Shown: positions 19,429 through 27,167 of the stretch, piece after piece
Layout of the letters: each line of letters opens with the position of its first letter
How positions within the stretch are numbered: position 1 is the first letter of the stretch
Origin: JAZKBN01 sp040388605
Lineage (GTDB): Bacteria; Bacteroidota; Bacteroidia; Cytophagales; Flexibacteraceae
NCBI GenBank assembly: GCA_040388605.1
Contig: JAZKBN010000013.1
Location: 62,001-126,000 of the forward strand
DNA: 64,000 nt
Direction of reading: 5' to 3'
Made by a program: the position numbers and the translations under genes
The notes under the pieces: model-generated
Told to the model about the DNA's origin: nothing
Seen by the model: only the letters and a program-made list of their open reading frames with translations
Databases searched by the model: none

Positions 19429-19468
19429 AAGCCCGGCAGACTCAAAACATGCCGGGCTTGCTTTTTTA
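19429..19468 (+). terminator. rho-independent terminator
   Basis: Perfect 10-bp GC-rich stem AAGCCCGGCA / TGCCGGGCTT with an 11-nt loop, then GCTTTTTTAA. Confidence 0.9.
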
Positions 19469-19534
19469 ATAATTGATTGGCTATAGCGCAGGCCCTTATT
19501 GTACAGCGTTAAAATTTCTTTCACCCGATAAATT

Positions 19535-19942
19535 ATGTTTACCGCCGAAATACAGGTTCGTGTTCGCTATGCCGAAACCGACAGGATGGGTTATGTGTAT
19601 TACGGCAATTATGCCACGTATTTCGAGGTGGCCCGTGTGGAATCTTTAAGGGCTTTGGGCTTTACCTACAAGGGTATGGAAGACAGCGGCGTAATGCTGC
19701 CCGTTCTGGAGCTTAAAACCAAGTTCATACGCCCTGCCCGGTACGATGATTTGCTTACCGTTAAAACTGAAATACGGCAAATGCCCGGCACCCGCATTCA
19801 TTTCCATTACGAGGTTTTCAGCTCAGAAGGGGAGCTGCTCACCATTGCCGAAACCACCCTTGTTTTTGTGGATACCGCAAACCCTGCCGCATACCTGATG
19901 AGCTGGCCGAGGCTTACAGGGTATATTTTCCGGAAAAGATAG
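19535..19942 (+). CDS. acyl-CoA thioesterase, YbgC/4HBT family
   Basis: A 135-residue hot-dog-fold thioesterase. The signature RYAETDRMGYVYYGNYATYFE carries the catalytic Asp16 on the 4HBT loop (D-x3-Y/H-x2-Y-x2-Y). The rest (ELKTKFIRPARYDDLLTV, GTRIHFHYEVF) follows the YbgC/FadM group. It hydrolyses acyl-CoA thioesters in the cytosol; chain-length preference is not readable. It precedes an acyl-CoA ligase by 386 bp, a plausible functional neighbour, but the hairpin between them suggests separate transcripts. Confidence 0.88.
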   Translation: MFTAEIQVRVRYAETDRMGYVYYGNYATYFEVARVESLRALGFTYKGMEDSGVMLPVLELKTKFIRPARYDDLLTVKTEIRQMPGTRIHFHYEVFSSEGELLTIAETTLVFVDTANPAAYLMSWPRLTGYIFRKR

Positions 19943-20328
19943 ATTAAGCAGCAGCTTGCTTAACAAAAGTCATTTACGGTATATTTGAACGCGGGAATAA
20001 TGCCGGCAGGTTGCCGCGGGAGGCTTTCTACGCTAAGCTGCGGGGGAGCCACCGGGTTATTCCCGCTTTTTTTCAATAATATTCAAATACAGGCTTAGAC
20101 TGCCTTCCCTTAATTTCGCGGGAACAGATTAGGGGGTCGCCGGGTGAATTGTATAGGTTCCGTCTTCGGGAAGGCAAGACCGATAATTCCAGCATTTTTA
20201 TTCTTAAAACATAGTTCGGTACGCCTTGCATTTTCAATCAAATTCGCCTTCCTGTTACAGTATGCCGCTTTTTCCGCTAACTTGCCAAGCCCAAACTTTC
20301 ACGTACTGCGAAGCCTGCTTTTAACACC
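19943..20328. other. intergenic region with terminator, 386 bp
   Basis: Holds the structured terminator at 19991-20073 and then about 250 bp leading to the acyl-CoA ligase. I saw no TAnnTTTG element and no small ORF with convincing content. Confidence 0.4.
19991..20073 (+). terminator. long-loop terminator or structured RNA
   Basis: 10-bp perfect outer stem GCGGGAATAA / TTATTCCCGC followed directly by TTTTTTT. The 56-nt loop is GC-rich and contains further self-complementary patches (GGCT...AGCC), more structure than a plain terminator needs. It lies 49 bp after the thioesterase stop. Confidence 0.65.
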
Positions 20329-22125
20329 ATGAAAATTACCCGCGTTTTCGATTTGCTCACAAATGCCCTGGCCGAACATGCCCGACCCGATATGCTCAAC
20401 CACAAGGTGAACGGCGTTTATACCGGCATAAGCACCGCAGATTTTGTGAAGCAGGTAAACCGCCTGAGCATGGGCCTGATTGATGCAGGCATAAAGCCCG
20501 GCGATAAAGTGGCTTTGGTATCGCACAGCTGCATGTACTGGACACTCATAGATTTCGCCATACAGCAATGCGGGGCCATAAGCGTACCCGTTTACCCCAC
20601 CATTACTGTAGAAGATTTCAGGTACATTTTTACCGAGGCCGAAGTGAAAATGGTTTTCGTAGGCAACCAAACCATTGCCGACCGAATTAAAGAAGCCACA
20701 TCAACATTTGGCGGCATAGCGCAAACCTACTGTATTTTCGATGTGCCGGGCGTGCCGCATTTCAGCACCCTGCAGCTTACCGAAAATAACCCGCGCTTAC
20801 AGGCTGAGCTGCAAAGTCGCAAAGATGCCGTTAAGCCTTCTGACCTGCTCACCATCATTTACACCAGCGGAACCACAGGTTTCCCCAAGGGTGTAATGCT
20901 GAGCCATAACAATTTGGTAAGCAATGTATTGGCCAGCATGCCTGCCGTACCGGTTACTTCCGGCGACCGCACGCTTACCTTCCTGCCCCTATGCCACGTT
21001 TTTGAACGCATGATAGTGTTCCTGTTTGTGCATGTGGGCGCAGCCATTTATTACGCCGAAAGCATGGACACCATATCGGCAAACCTGAAAGAAGCCAAGC
21101 CGCACATATTCACCACTGTGCCCCGCCTGCTCGAAAAGGTGTACGATAAAATTATGGCAACCGGCTATACCCTAACAGGTATTAAGCGAAGCCTATTCTT
21201 CTGGGCCATAGGCCTGGGCATGCAATACGAGGTTCCGAATAAAAAGGGCATGTGGTATAATATGCAGCTTTCGCTGGCCCGTAAGCTCATTTTCAGCAAG
21301 TGGCGCGAGGCTTTGGGCGGAAACGTAATAGCTATTGTATCAGGTTCGGCGGCGTTGCAACCCAGGCTGGCAAGGGTGTTTTCGGCTGCGGGCATTGTAA
21401 TTATGGAAGGCTACGGCCTTACCGAAACATCGCCGGTGGTTTGCGTAAACCGCGTGAATGAGGAAGACAACCGCATTGGCACAATTGGCCTGCTCATTGA
21501 AGGCGTAGAGGTAAAGCTTGGTCCGGATGGTGAGATACTTGTAAAAGGCCCCAATATTATGCAGGGCTATTACAAGCATCCTGAGCTTACCGCCGAAGCC
21601 ATAGACAAGGAAGGCTGGTTTCATACCGGCGATATAGGCGAGTTTGTGGAAGGCCGTTTCCTGAAAATTACAGACCGGAAAAAGGAGATATTCAAGACCA
21701 GCGGCGGCAAATACATAGCCCCGCAACGCATAGAAAACCTGCTCAAAGAATCTACAGTGGTTGAGCAGGCTATGGTGGTAGGCGAAGGGCATAAATATCC
21801 TGCTGCCCTGTTGGTGCCCAATTACCCTGCCCTGCGCGAGTGGTGCAGCCATAAAGGCATTCCCTATTCTGATGACCTTAGCATGGCCGAAGACCCGAAC
21901 GTGGTGGCCAAATTCAGGAAAGATGTTGCCGTACTGAACGAGCGCCTTTCGCAAACCGAGAAGGTGAAAAAAATATCGATAGTGCCCCGCCCCTTCACCA
22001 TAGACGGCGGCGAGCTTACGCCCACCCTGAAGCTCAAACGCAAAGCCATTTTAAATAAATACGCCGCAATGATTGAAGGTATCTATGCGCAGGAAGACCG
22101 CGAAGATGTAGCCGTTTCAGTTTAA
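20329..22125 (+). CDS. long-chain fatty acid--CoA ligase (AMP-binding)
   Basis: The 598-residue product belongs to the adenylate-forming ANL superfamily, FACL/AMP-forming branch. The P-loop IIYTSGTTGFPKGVMLSH starts near residue 175, the A5 motif GYGLTETSPVV near 360, A7 TGDIGEFVEGRFLKITDRKKE near 432 and the catalytic-lysine region GGKYIAPQRIEN near 458. It activates long-chain fatty acids to acyl-CoA through an acyl-adenylate, probably at the inner face of the cytoplasmic membrane. Length matches the bacterial long-chain type. It is followed 66 bp later by a LysE-type exporter, which may be co-transcribed. Confidence 0.92.
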   Translation: MKITRVFDLLTNALAEHARPDMLNHKVNGVYTGISTADFVKQVNRLSMGLIDAGIKPGDKVALVSHSCMYWTLIDFAIQQCGAISVPVYPTITVEDFRYIFTEAEVKMVFVGNQTIADRIKEATSTFGGIAQTYCIFDVPGVPHFSTLQLTENNPRLQAELQSRKDAVKPSDLLTIIYTSGTTGFPKGVMLSHNNLVSNVLASMPAVPVTSGDRTLTFLPLCHVFERMIVFLFVHVGAAIYYAESMDTISANLKEAKPHIFTTVPRLLEKVYDKIMATGYTLTGIKRSLFFWAIGLGMQYEVPNKKGMWYNMQLSLARKLIFSKWREALGGNVIAIVSGSAALQPRLARVFSAAGIVIMEGYGLTETSPVVCVNRVNEEDNRIGTIGLLIEGVEVKLGPDGEILVKGPNIMQGYYKHPELTAEAIDKEGWFHTGDIGEFVEGRFLKITDRKKEIFKTSGGKYIAPQRIENLLKESTVVEQAMVVGEGHKYPAALLVPNYPALREWCSHKGIPYSDDLSMAEDPNVVAKFRKDVAVLNERLSQTEKVKKISIVPRPFTIDGGELTPTLKLKRKAILNKYAAMIEGIYAQEDREDVAVSV

Positions 22126-22191
22126 GGATGAGGTTACTCAGCAGACGGTGCGTTTTGTGAGGTAAAAGGAATAAATTCAGGAAAAAGGTAA

Positions 22192-22812
22192 ATGCAGGAA
22201 GCGGGTGCGTTTTTTAAGGGGATACTTTATGGCCTTGCCCTGGCGGTACTTATTGGCCCGGTGTTTTTCGCATTGGTGCGCCTGAGCATTGAAAAGGGAT
22301 TTAAAAGCGGCTTTATAATGGTAACCGGCGTGGCAGCCAGCGATATACTCTGCATCCTGCTTGCATGGTTCCAATTGGCGCCCTTTGTTGAAAGGCCCGA
22401 TGTAAAGGCCGGGCTGGGTATTGGCGGCGGATTGCTGCTCGTTGTTTTCGGAATTGTATCGTTTTTTAAAAAGGGCAAAAGGGCCGGCGCCGATACCAAG
22501 GTGATAACGGCCAAAACATGGTTCGGTATTTGGCTCAGGGGCTTTGTGCTGAATGCTGTTAACCCCTTCACTATATTTTTCTGGATAAGCACCTGCGGAC
22601 TGGTATTGCGCGAGAGCTATACGCCTCGCAGTCAATTCATGTTCTTTTTAGGCACAATAGCCACCGTTTTCGCCACCGACAGCCTGAAGAGTCGCCTGGC
22701 CCTGTTCCTGAGCCAATACCTGAGCGAAAAACGGCTTACCGTCATGAATAAAACCGCCGGCATAATCCTGTTCGGTTTCGGAATCAGGATGCTTTGGATG
22801 ACGTTCAGGTAA
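22192..22812 (+). CDS. LysE family transporter
   Basis: A 206-residue inner-membrane protein with about six hydrophobic helices. The N-terminus (FFKGILYGLALAVLIGPVFFALVRLSIEKGFKSGF) carries the family motif GxxxGP with a small-residue-rich helix, and NAVNPFTIFFW matches the LysE/RhtB family motif NPF. Such proteins export amino acids or related solutes; the substrate is unknown. It lies downstream of the acyl-CoA ligase on the same strand and converges with a small membrane protein; an 8-bp inverted repeat spans the junction. Confidence 0.88.
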   Translation: MQEAGAFFKGILYGLALAVLIGPVFFALVRLSIEKGFKSGFIMVTGVAASDILCILLAWFQLAPFVERPDVKAGLGIGGGLLLVVFGIVSFFKKGKRAGADTKVITAKTWFGIWLRGFVLNAVNPFTIFFWISTCGLVLRESYTPRSQFMFFLGTIATVFATDSLKSRLALFLSQYLSEKRLTVMNKTAGIILFGFGIRMLWMTFR

Positions 22813-22839
22813 AACCCATGGTTTGGCAATAGTTTTACC
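22809..22839. terminator. possible bidirectional hairpin at convergent gene ends
   Basis: Perfect 8-bp inverted repeat GGTAAAAC / GTTTTACC with a 15-nt loop overlapping both stop codons. There is no T-run, so termination is uncertain. Confidence 0.35.
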
Positions 22840-23224
22840 CCTTGTAATATGCCAACAGCATCATCAGGAAAATAAAAGCGGTCATCAGTAATGAAAGACC
22901 GGTAAAATACAGGTACAGCAGGGCCCGGTTTAATTTTACTTCAATATTAAGGAACACAAAAAGTATGTCGAGCATTTCAACAGCGCTATAGAATACATTG
23001 AGTATTACTGCATATACATATACAAAGGGAACAATATTGCGGTTAAACTCTTTTGGGCTCATTTGCAGCTTAGAGCCCGGCAAATACAGCAAAGCGGTAA
23101 ACAACATACCGAAAAGCAGCAAAATAAGGTTGTAATACAGGCGTCTTACTTCCCACCACTTAAAGGCTTTAAGGGCGCTTAGATCGCGGTAATTGCCTAA
23201 AATCAGGAATGGGAGGTTTTTCAT
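22835..23224 (-). CDS. small four-helix membrane protein of unknown function
   Basis: A 129-residue product from ATG 23224 (MKNLPFLILGNYRDLSAL); the frame opens further up only with a TTG at 23251. Three to four hydrophobic helices are seen (YYNLILLLFGMLFTALLYL, IVPFVYVYAVILNVFYSAV, LLYLYFTGLSLLMTAFIFL). No family recognised. It starts 30 bp downstream of the HTH-DUF2442 gene on the same strand and may be read from the same promoter, making it a possible third member of that unit. Confidence 0.6.
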   Translation of the reverse strand: MKNLPFLILGNYRDLSALKAFKWWEVRRLYYNLILLLFGMLFTALLYLPGSKLQMSPKEFNRNIVPFVYVYAVILNVFYSAVEMLDILFVFLNIEVKLNRALLYLYFTGLSLLMTAFIFLMMLLAYYKG

Positions 23225-23254
23225 TTTTAAAAGGTAAGTAAGCAAAGTCAACCC

Positions 23255-23845
23255 TTAGGTCAACACCGATTTAATATATGACAGGTTTAAGTCCTGTGGC
23301 AAAAGGTATTTGCCTAAACCTACTTCCATTATTTGTAACAGGGAACCGAACTGTATGTCGCTTCGTCCGTTTTCAAGCCGGCTGATGTATTGCTTGGTAA
23401 AGCCTGTTCGGCTTGCCAGTTCTTCCTGTGTCATTTTTACAGCCAGCCTTGCGCTCTTTACCATTATACCTAATTGCTTATGGCTTTCAAGTGCGCCTAT
23501 TCTCTCACTTTCCTCATAAATAACATCTGAATCAATAATTACATATTGAAACCTGTCGCAGCCCCATTCTTCATAATCATGAACCTCATAAATGGCATTT
23601 GGCCATGCCAGAGTACCGTTTTCAACAATTGCCTTCGCAAATTCAGCCGGGTTGGTTAATGGGGCAAGCTGCGGATCTGCAGCCCATTCATCCATTTCCG
23701 TGGAGTAGTCTTTTCTCCTGACCTCGCGGTTGGTCCATAGCAATGTAACTGCAAAGCCCTCTATGCTGATGATTTTAGAAATCTCGGGGCGTTTTATTTT
23801 TTTTTCCTGCACTACTCTCTCAGGTGCGGATTCAGTTCTTTCCAT
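23255..23845 (-). CDS. DUF2442-like protein fused to XRE-type HTH, antitoxin-like
   Basis: A 196-residue protein. Residues about 20-100 look like a DUF2442 domain (ISIEGFAVTLLWTNREVRRKD, LAPLTNPAEFAKAIV, NGTLAWPNAIYEV). Residues about 125-180 form a classical XRE/Cro helix-turn-helix (LGIMVKSARLAVKMTQEELASRTGFTKQYIS split over two helices, then RLENGRSDIQFGSLLQIMEVGLGKYL). Its start overlaps the end of the DUF4160 gene by 34 bp, so the two are translationally coupled. DUF4160 and DUF2442 proteins are often encoded side by side and resemble toxin-antitoxin pairs. The HTH suggests autoregulation at the inverted repeat 24125-24148. Confidence 0.75.
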   Translation of the reverse strand: MERTESAPERVVQEKKIKRPEISKIISIEGFAVTLLWTNREVRRKDYSTEMDEWAADPQLAPLTNPAEFAKAIVENGTLAWPNAIYEVHDYEEWGCDRFQYVIIDSDVIYEESERIGALESHKQLGIMVKSARLAVKMTQEELASRTGFTKQYISRLENGRSDIQFGSLLQIMEVGLGKYLLPQDLNLSYIKSVLT

Positions 23846-24045
23846 TTTCTTAAAAGCATCTCTGCTTTACCAATATACCAAATTCTAATCTTCTTTAATT
23901 GCGCAGCAGGCAAATGGCCCTCTGTAAGTTCCCCGCTTAGAACACTGAATACTGCCTTGTAATCATTATACATTGCGTGGAAGTGCGGGGGATTATGCTC
24001 CCGCTTACGAATGGTAATTTCAATACCATGAATCAGAACTTTCAT
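23812..24045 (-). CDS. DUF4160 family protein, toxin-like
   Basis: A 77-residue protein matching DUF4160: IEITIRKREHNPPHFHAMYNDYKAVFSV, with the conserved PPHFHA motif, and C-terminal RIWYIGKAEMLLRKWKEL. It is the first gene of a two-gene unit and overlaps the DUF2442-HTH gene. The promoter at 24123-24153 lies 78 bp upstream. By gene order and size it is the toxin candidate, but no DUF4160 activity is established that I can cite, so this is inference. Confidence 0.78.
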   Translation of the reverse strand: MKVLIHGIEITIRKREHNPPHFHAMYNDYKAVFSVLSGELTEGHLPAAQLKKIRIWYIGKAEMLLRKWKELNPHLRE

Positions 24046-24122
24046 TATCTGTTTTAATTATGTCGATGTTTCATCTTTATATATTTTAGTTGCTTCTGTT
24101 GTTGGTAGGTAAATAAGCAAAA

Positions 24123-24153
24123 CAAAAGTAACCAAATTAGATTACTTTGTCAA
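24123..24153 (-). promoter_or_regulatory. consensus Bacteroidota promoter of the DUF4160/DUF2442-HTH unit
   Basis: On the minus strand TTG (24153-24151), a 20-nt spacer and TACTTTTG (24130-24123) match the -33/-7 promoter consensus (TTG...TAnnTTTG). The predicted transcript starts roughly 70 nt before the DUF4160 ATG. Confidence 0.7.
24125..24148. promoter_or_regulatory. operator-like inverted repeat inside promoter
   Basis: AAAGTAACC / GATTACTTT, 8 of 9 bases symmetric around a 6-bp centre. It overlaps the -7 element and fills the -33/-7 spacer, the position expected for an autorepressor site. The HTH protein two genes downstream is the obvious candidate ligand. Confidence 0.6.
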
Positions 24154-24190
24154 TTCTTTTTTTTCGCCCAACTTTTGCTTACCTTCCCGT

Positions 24191-25108
24191 ATGCCCGAGC
24201 AGCACGCACACAGCCACAACCACCACATTCACCCCACGCCTAAGGCCGGCCCTGCCTTTGCCACGGGCCTGCTCATGAACCTGGGCTACCTCGTTTTCGA
24301 GGCAGGCATGGGTTTTTATTACAACAGCCTGAGCCTGCTCAGCGATGCAGGCCACAACCTCAGCGATGTGGCATCGCTGCTGCTTTCTTTCATTGCCATC
24401 AGGGTGGCTGCAATCAGGCCTTCGGCGGCTTACAGCTACGGCTTTGGCAAGGGGACTATTTTAGCATCGCTCATGAACAGCCTGTTGTTATTGGGTACAG
24501 TGGTGTTTATCGGTTTCGAGGCGGTTGAGCGTTTTATGCACCCGGCCCCGGTGCCCGGCGGTATAATTGCCTGGGTGGCAGGCCTGGGAATTCTGGTAAA
24601 CGCCGGTTCGGCCTGGTTGTTTCACGGACACAGCGAGCTGAACGCAAGGGGCGCTTACCTGCACTTGATGAGCGATGCCGCAGTTTCGGCCATTGTGGTT
24701 GCGGGCGGCATTGCCATAAACATGACCGGTCTGAGCATTATAGACCCCCTGCTCTCGGTATTGGTAATGGGTATTTTGCTGAAAAGTGCCTGGGGCTTAT
24801 TAAAAGAAAGCCTCGCCATGAGCCTCGATGCCGTACCGGCCACAATTGCGCTTGATTTACCGCGGGAAACAATCAGGAATACTTTTGGCGTAATCAGCGT
24901 ACACCATTTGCACGTTTGGCCCGTAAGCACCACCGAAACTGCCCTCACTGCCCATATTGTTGTATCGGCCGGCATTACCGACAATAATTTACAAAAGCTG
25001 AAAGCCGAAATCAGGCATAATTTGCAGCACATTGGCATTAGCCACGCCACCCTGGAAACCGAAGCCGAAGGCCTTGAATGCGCCGATGAAAACGAGAACT
25101 GCATTTAA
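24191..25108 (+). CDS. cation diffusion facilitator (CDF) zinc/heavy-metal transporter
   Basis: The 305-residue product has a His-rich N-terminus (EQHAHSHNHHIH) followed by about six transmembrane helices. The metal-site motif SLLSDAGHNLSDVASLLLSF lies in helix 2 (HxxxD) and the second half-site HLMSDAAVSAIVVAG in helix 5. A cytosolic C-terminal ferredoxin-like domain follows (ISVHHLHVWPVSTTETALTAHIVV). It belongs to the ZitB/CzcD-like branch, an inner-membrane metal/proton antiporter probably for Zn(II). A small lipoprotein ORF overlaps its stop codon. Confidence 0.93.
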   Translation: MPEQHAHSHNHHIHPTPKAGPAFATGLLMNLGYLVFEAGMGFYYNSLSLLSDAGHNLSDVASLLLSFIAIRVAAIRPSAAYSYGFGKGTILASLMNSLLLLGTVVFIGFEAVERFMHPAPVPGGIIAWVAGLGILVNAGSAWLFHGHSELNARGAYLHLMSDAAVSAIVVAGGIAINMTGLSIIDPLLSVLVMGILLKSAWGLLKESLAMSLDAVPATIALDLPRETIRNTFGVISVHHLHVWPVSTTETALTAHIVVSAGITDNNLQKLKAEIRHNLQHIGISHATLETEAEGLECADENENCI

Positions 25109-25284
25109 TGCAATTTCAGGCGGCCTGGTTCCGTTTAACCCGAAAAACAATTATTCAGCATGCTTTCTCCGCGTTTAATGCCGCTTCTTATTTAATCCCT
25201 GCACTCGCCCTGCTCTTTGCCGGTTGCACCGGCAGCCGCATATTCAAGAAGGGGCCAATACCTTGCCCGGTGAAGGATTGTTAG
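25108..25284 (+). CDS. small predicted lipoprotein coupled to the CDF transporter
   Basis: A 58-residue ORF whose ATG overlaps the CDF stop (TAATG), the classic arrangement for translational coupling. It has a basic N-terminal part (RLTRKT), a hydrophobic stretch and a lipobox LLFAGC at about residues 35-40, then an 18-residue mature peptide TGSRIFKKGPIPCPVKDC. Lys, Pro and two further cysteines (CP...KDC) dominate the mature part. No family recognised. The Cys pair could bind metal, which would suit the neighbour, but that is speculation. Confidence 0.55.
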   Translation: MQFQAAWFRLTRKTIIQHAFSAFNAASYLIPALALLFAGCTGSRIFKKGPIPCPVKDC

Positions 25285-25643
25285 GGGGGCTAATGGGTGT
25301 TTGGGGTGGGTATTATGCCCCACCCTATGCCATTTTTTGTTTAGAGGTTGTTTAATATCTTTAAGTTGAAGAGTAAAATGTCAGTTAAGTTCAGGATTTG
25401 GGTTAAAGGCTTACTCATATTAGGGATTGAATGGATTTCTATTTTGGCAGTCATTTTTTTGCTTGAGATAACACTGGGTCAGCAATTTGTCCAACAAGGA
25501 ATAGGGAATAACTGTATTGCTTTAGAGTTTTTATAAACATTTTATTAAATGATAAGCAGAAAAACACTTAATTTGCGTAAAATATCTCCGTTTATACCTA
25601 CTTAAGTTTACTCGTATTGCAATACTTGTAAAATTCTATAGAA
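25285..25643. other. AT-rich spacer before the TIR-caspase unit
   Basis: 359 bp marking a drop in GC content relative to the CDF gene. It holds only the doubtful short ORF at 25378-25536. No exact TAnnTTTG element is seen directly before the TIR gene; TACTTG near 25620 is a partial match. Confidence 0.4.
25378..25536 (+). CDS. possible single-pass membrane peptide
   Basis: A 52-residue frame from ATG 25378 (MSVKFRIWVKG) with one hydrophobic helix (LLILGIEWISILAVIFLLEI) and a short polar tail. It sits 107 bp before the TIR gene and shares the AT-rich composition. It has no recognised family and could be chance coding in a spacer. Confidence 0.3.
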   Translation: MSVKFRIWVKGLLILGIEWISILAVIFLLEITLGQQFVQQGIGNNCIALEFL

Positions 25644-26054
25644 ATGGCTTATCCAAGAGTCTTTACAAGTTATGATTTTGACAACGATAGAGCACAGAAA
25701 ACTCTATTTATTGGTCAATCAATTCATTCACAAACCCCATTTGATATTCAAGACTGGTCGTCTAAGGCTGCACTTCCACAAAGAGAGTGGGAACAGCTGG
25801 TAAGAGCTAAAATCAATAAGTGTAATATGGTTGTTGTGTTGGTTGGCCCTAAAACTTATACAGCAACTGGGGTAATAAAAGAGATAGATTTTGCGCGGAG
25901 CCAAAACGTGCCCTATTTTGGTGTATACGTTGCAGGTGCAAACCAATATACGCCATTACCAACAGGCCTTCCAAGAAATAGAGTTATTCCTTGGCGTTGG
26001 GACAGTATAAGTAATGCAATAGATCAATTAATGAATGAAGGTAAAAATTTATAA
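25644..26054 (+). CDS. TIR-like (DUF1863/ThsB-type) NAD-processing protein, Thoeris sensor candidate
   Basis: A 136-residue protein made of one TIR-like domain of the MTH538/ThsB type. It opens with RVFTSYDFDNDRAQK (strand A and the loop typical of ThsB proteins), has DIQDWSSKAALPQREWEQLVRAKINKCNMVVVLVGPKTY, and then VIKEIDFARSQNVPYFGVY, where Glu80 occupies the catalytic glutamate position of TIR NAD hydrolases/cyclases. ThsB proteins sense infection and make a cyclic ADP-ribose-type signal from NAD+. It is separated from the caspase-like gene by 2 bp, so the two form one operon. Composition is AT-rich against both flanks. Confidence 0.85.
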   Translation: MAYPRVFTSYDFDNDRAQKTLFIGQSIHSQTPFDIQDWSSKAALPQREWEQLVRAKINKCNMVVVLVGPKTYTATGVIKEIDFARSQNVPYFGVYVAGANQYTPLPTGLPRNRVIPWRWDSISNAIDQLMNEGKNL

Positions 26055-26056
26055 CC

Positions 26057-27010
26057 ATGAGAAAAGCTCTTGTTATTGGAATTGATTACTATGAAAATGT
26101 AAGTAAACTTCGAGGCTGCGTAAATGATGCATTTAACGTTAAAACGGTGCTTGAAAGACATAGTAATGGGACTAAAAATTTTGATGTTCTTTTAAAATAT
26201 AGCTTAGGATCGGATTCAAAAATTATAAGAAGCGAACTAAAAAAAGATGTAAAAAAATTATTTAGCGATAAAGCAGATATTGCTCTTTTCTATTTTTCCG
26301 GCCATGGTTACATAGAGAGTACTGGCGGCTATTTAGTTACATCAGAGTGCTCGGATGGGGACGATGGATTACCTATGAATGAATTACTTACAATTGCCAA
26401 TGAATCGAAAGCCACTAACAAAATAATAATATTAGACTGCTGTCATGCAGGTGTAATGGGAAATAACACACCAAATGAGGATAAAGCATTTCTTTCTGAA
26501 GGGTTGACTATTTTAACAGCATCAAGTCAAGATCAATATGCTCTTGAAATAGATGGTACAGGGGTTTTTACTTCCTTATTTGTTGACGCCATGAATGGTA
26601 GTGCATCAAATTTAGTTGGAGACGTAACACCGGGTTCTATTTATGCACATATTGACCAATCTTTAGGGCCTTGGGAGCAAAGGCCTATTTTTAAGACTAA
26701 CGTAAGGAATTTTACTACCCTTAGAAAGGTGCAACCACCTATTACGTTGGAAGATTTGAAAAAAATAACAGAATATTTTACTGACAAAGGTATGGAATTC
26801 AAACTGGATCCGTCATTTGAGCCACAAAGTGAAAACCCAAATGAAGACAATGTAAGAGCTTTTTCTAATTTGCAAAAATACAATAGAGTTAATCTTGTTG
26901 TTCCGGTTGAGGCTACTCATATGTATTTTGCTGCAATGCAATCGAAATCATGTAGACTAACAGTTTTGGGTGAGCATTATTGGAACCTAATTACGAAGGA
27001 CAGAATATAA
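26057..27010 (+). CDS. caspase-like protease (peptidase C14 fold), Thoeris effector candidate
   Basis: A 317-residue protein. Residues 1 to about 215 are a caspase domain: KALVIGIDYYENVSKLRGCVNDA, the catalytic His83 in FYFSGHGYI, and the catalytic Cys129 in ILDCCHAG, all in the expected order. The remaining about 95 residues (ITLEDLKKITEYF to the C-terminus, with VVPVEATHMYFAAM and LGEHYWNLI) form a separate module that could be the signal-binding part. Directly after a TIR gene this matches type IV Thoeris, in which a TIR-made nucleotide signal activates a caspase-like protease that degrades host proteins. The pairing is established for that system; its operation here is inferred. Confidence 0.88.
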   Translation: MRKALVIGIDYYENVSKLRGCVNDAFNVKTVLERHSNGTKNFDVLLKYSLGSDSKIIRSELKKDVKKLFSDKADIALFYFSGHGYIESTGGYLVTSECSDGDDGLPMNELLTIANESKATNKIIILDCCHAGVMGNNTPNEDKAFLSEGLTILTASSQDQYALEIDGTGVFTSLFVDAMNGSASNLVGDVTPGSIYAHIDQSLGPWEQRPIFKTNVRNFTTLRKVQPPITLEDLKKITEYFTDKGMEFKLDPSFEPQSENPNEDNVRAFSNLQKYNRVNLVVPVEATHMYFAAMQSKSCRLTVLGEHYWNLITKDRI

Positions 27011-27167
27011 TTTATAAACCATCATTAAAAACGGCTCTTTCCCAAGTGATAATTTAAATTCTAAATAATAGATACGCCAGTGGCTAAGCCTCAATGGTTA
27101 AACAAATCGTTGTGCAAACCTATCAGTGACGCCAGCTTTTAATTGCATTATGATGATTTCCCCCATC

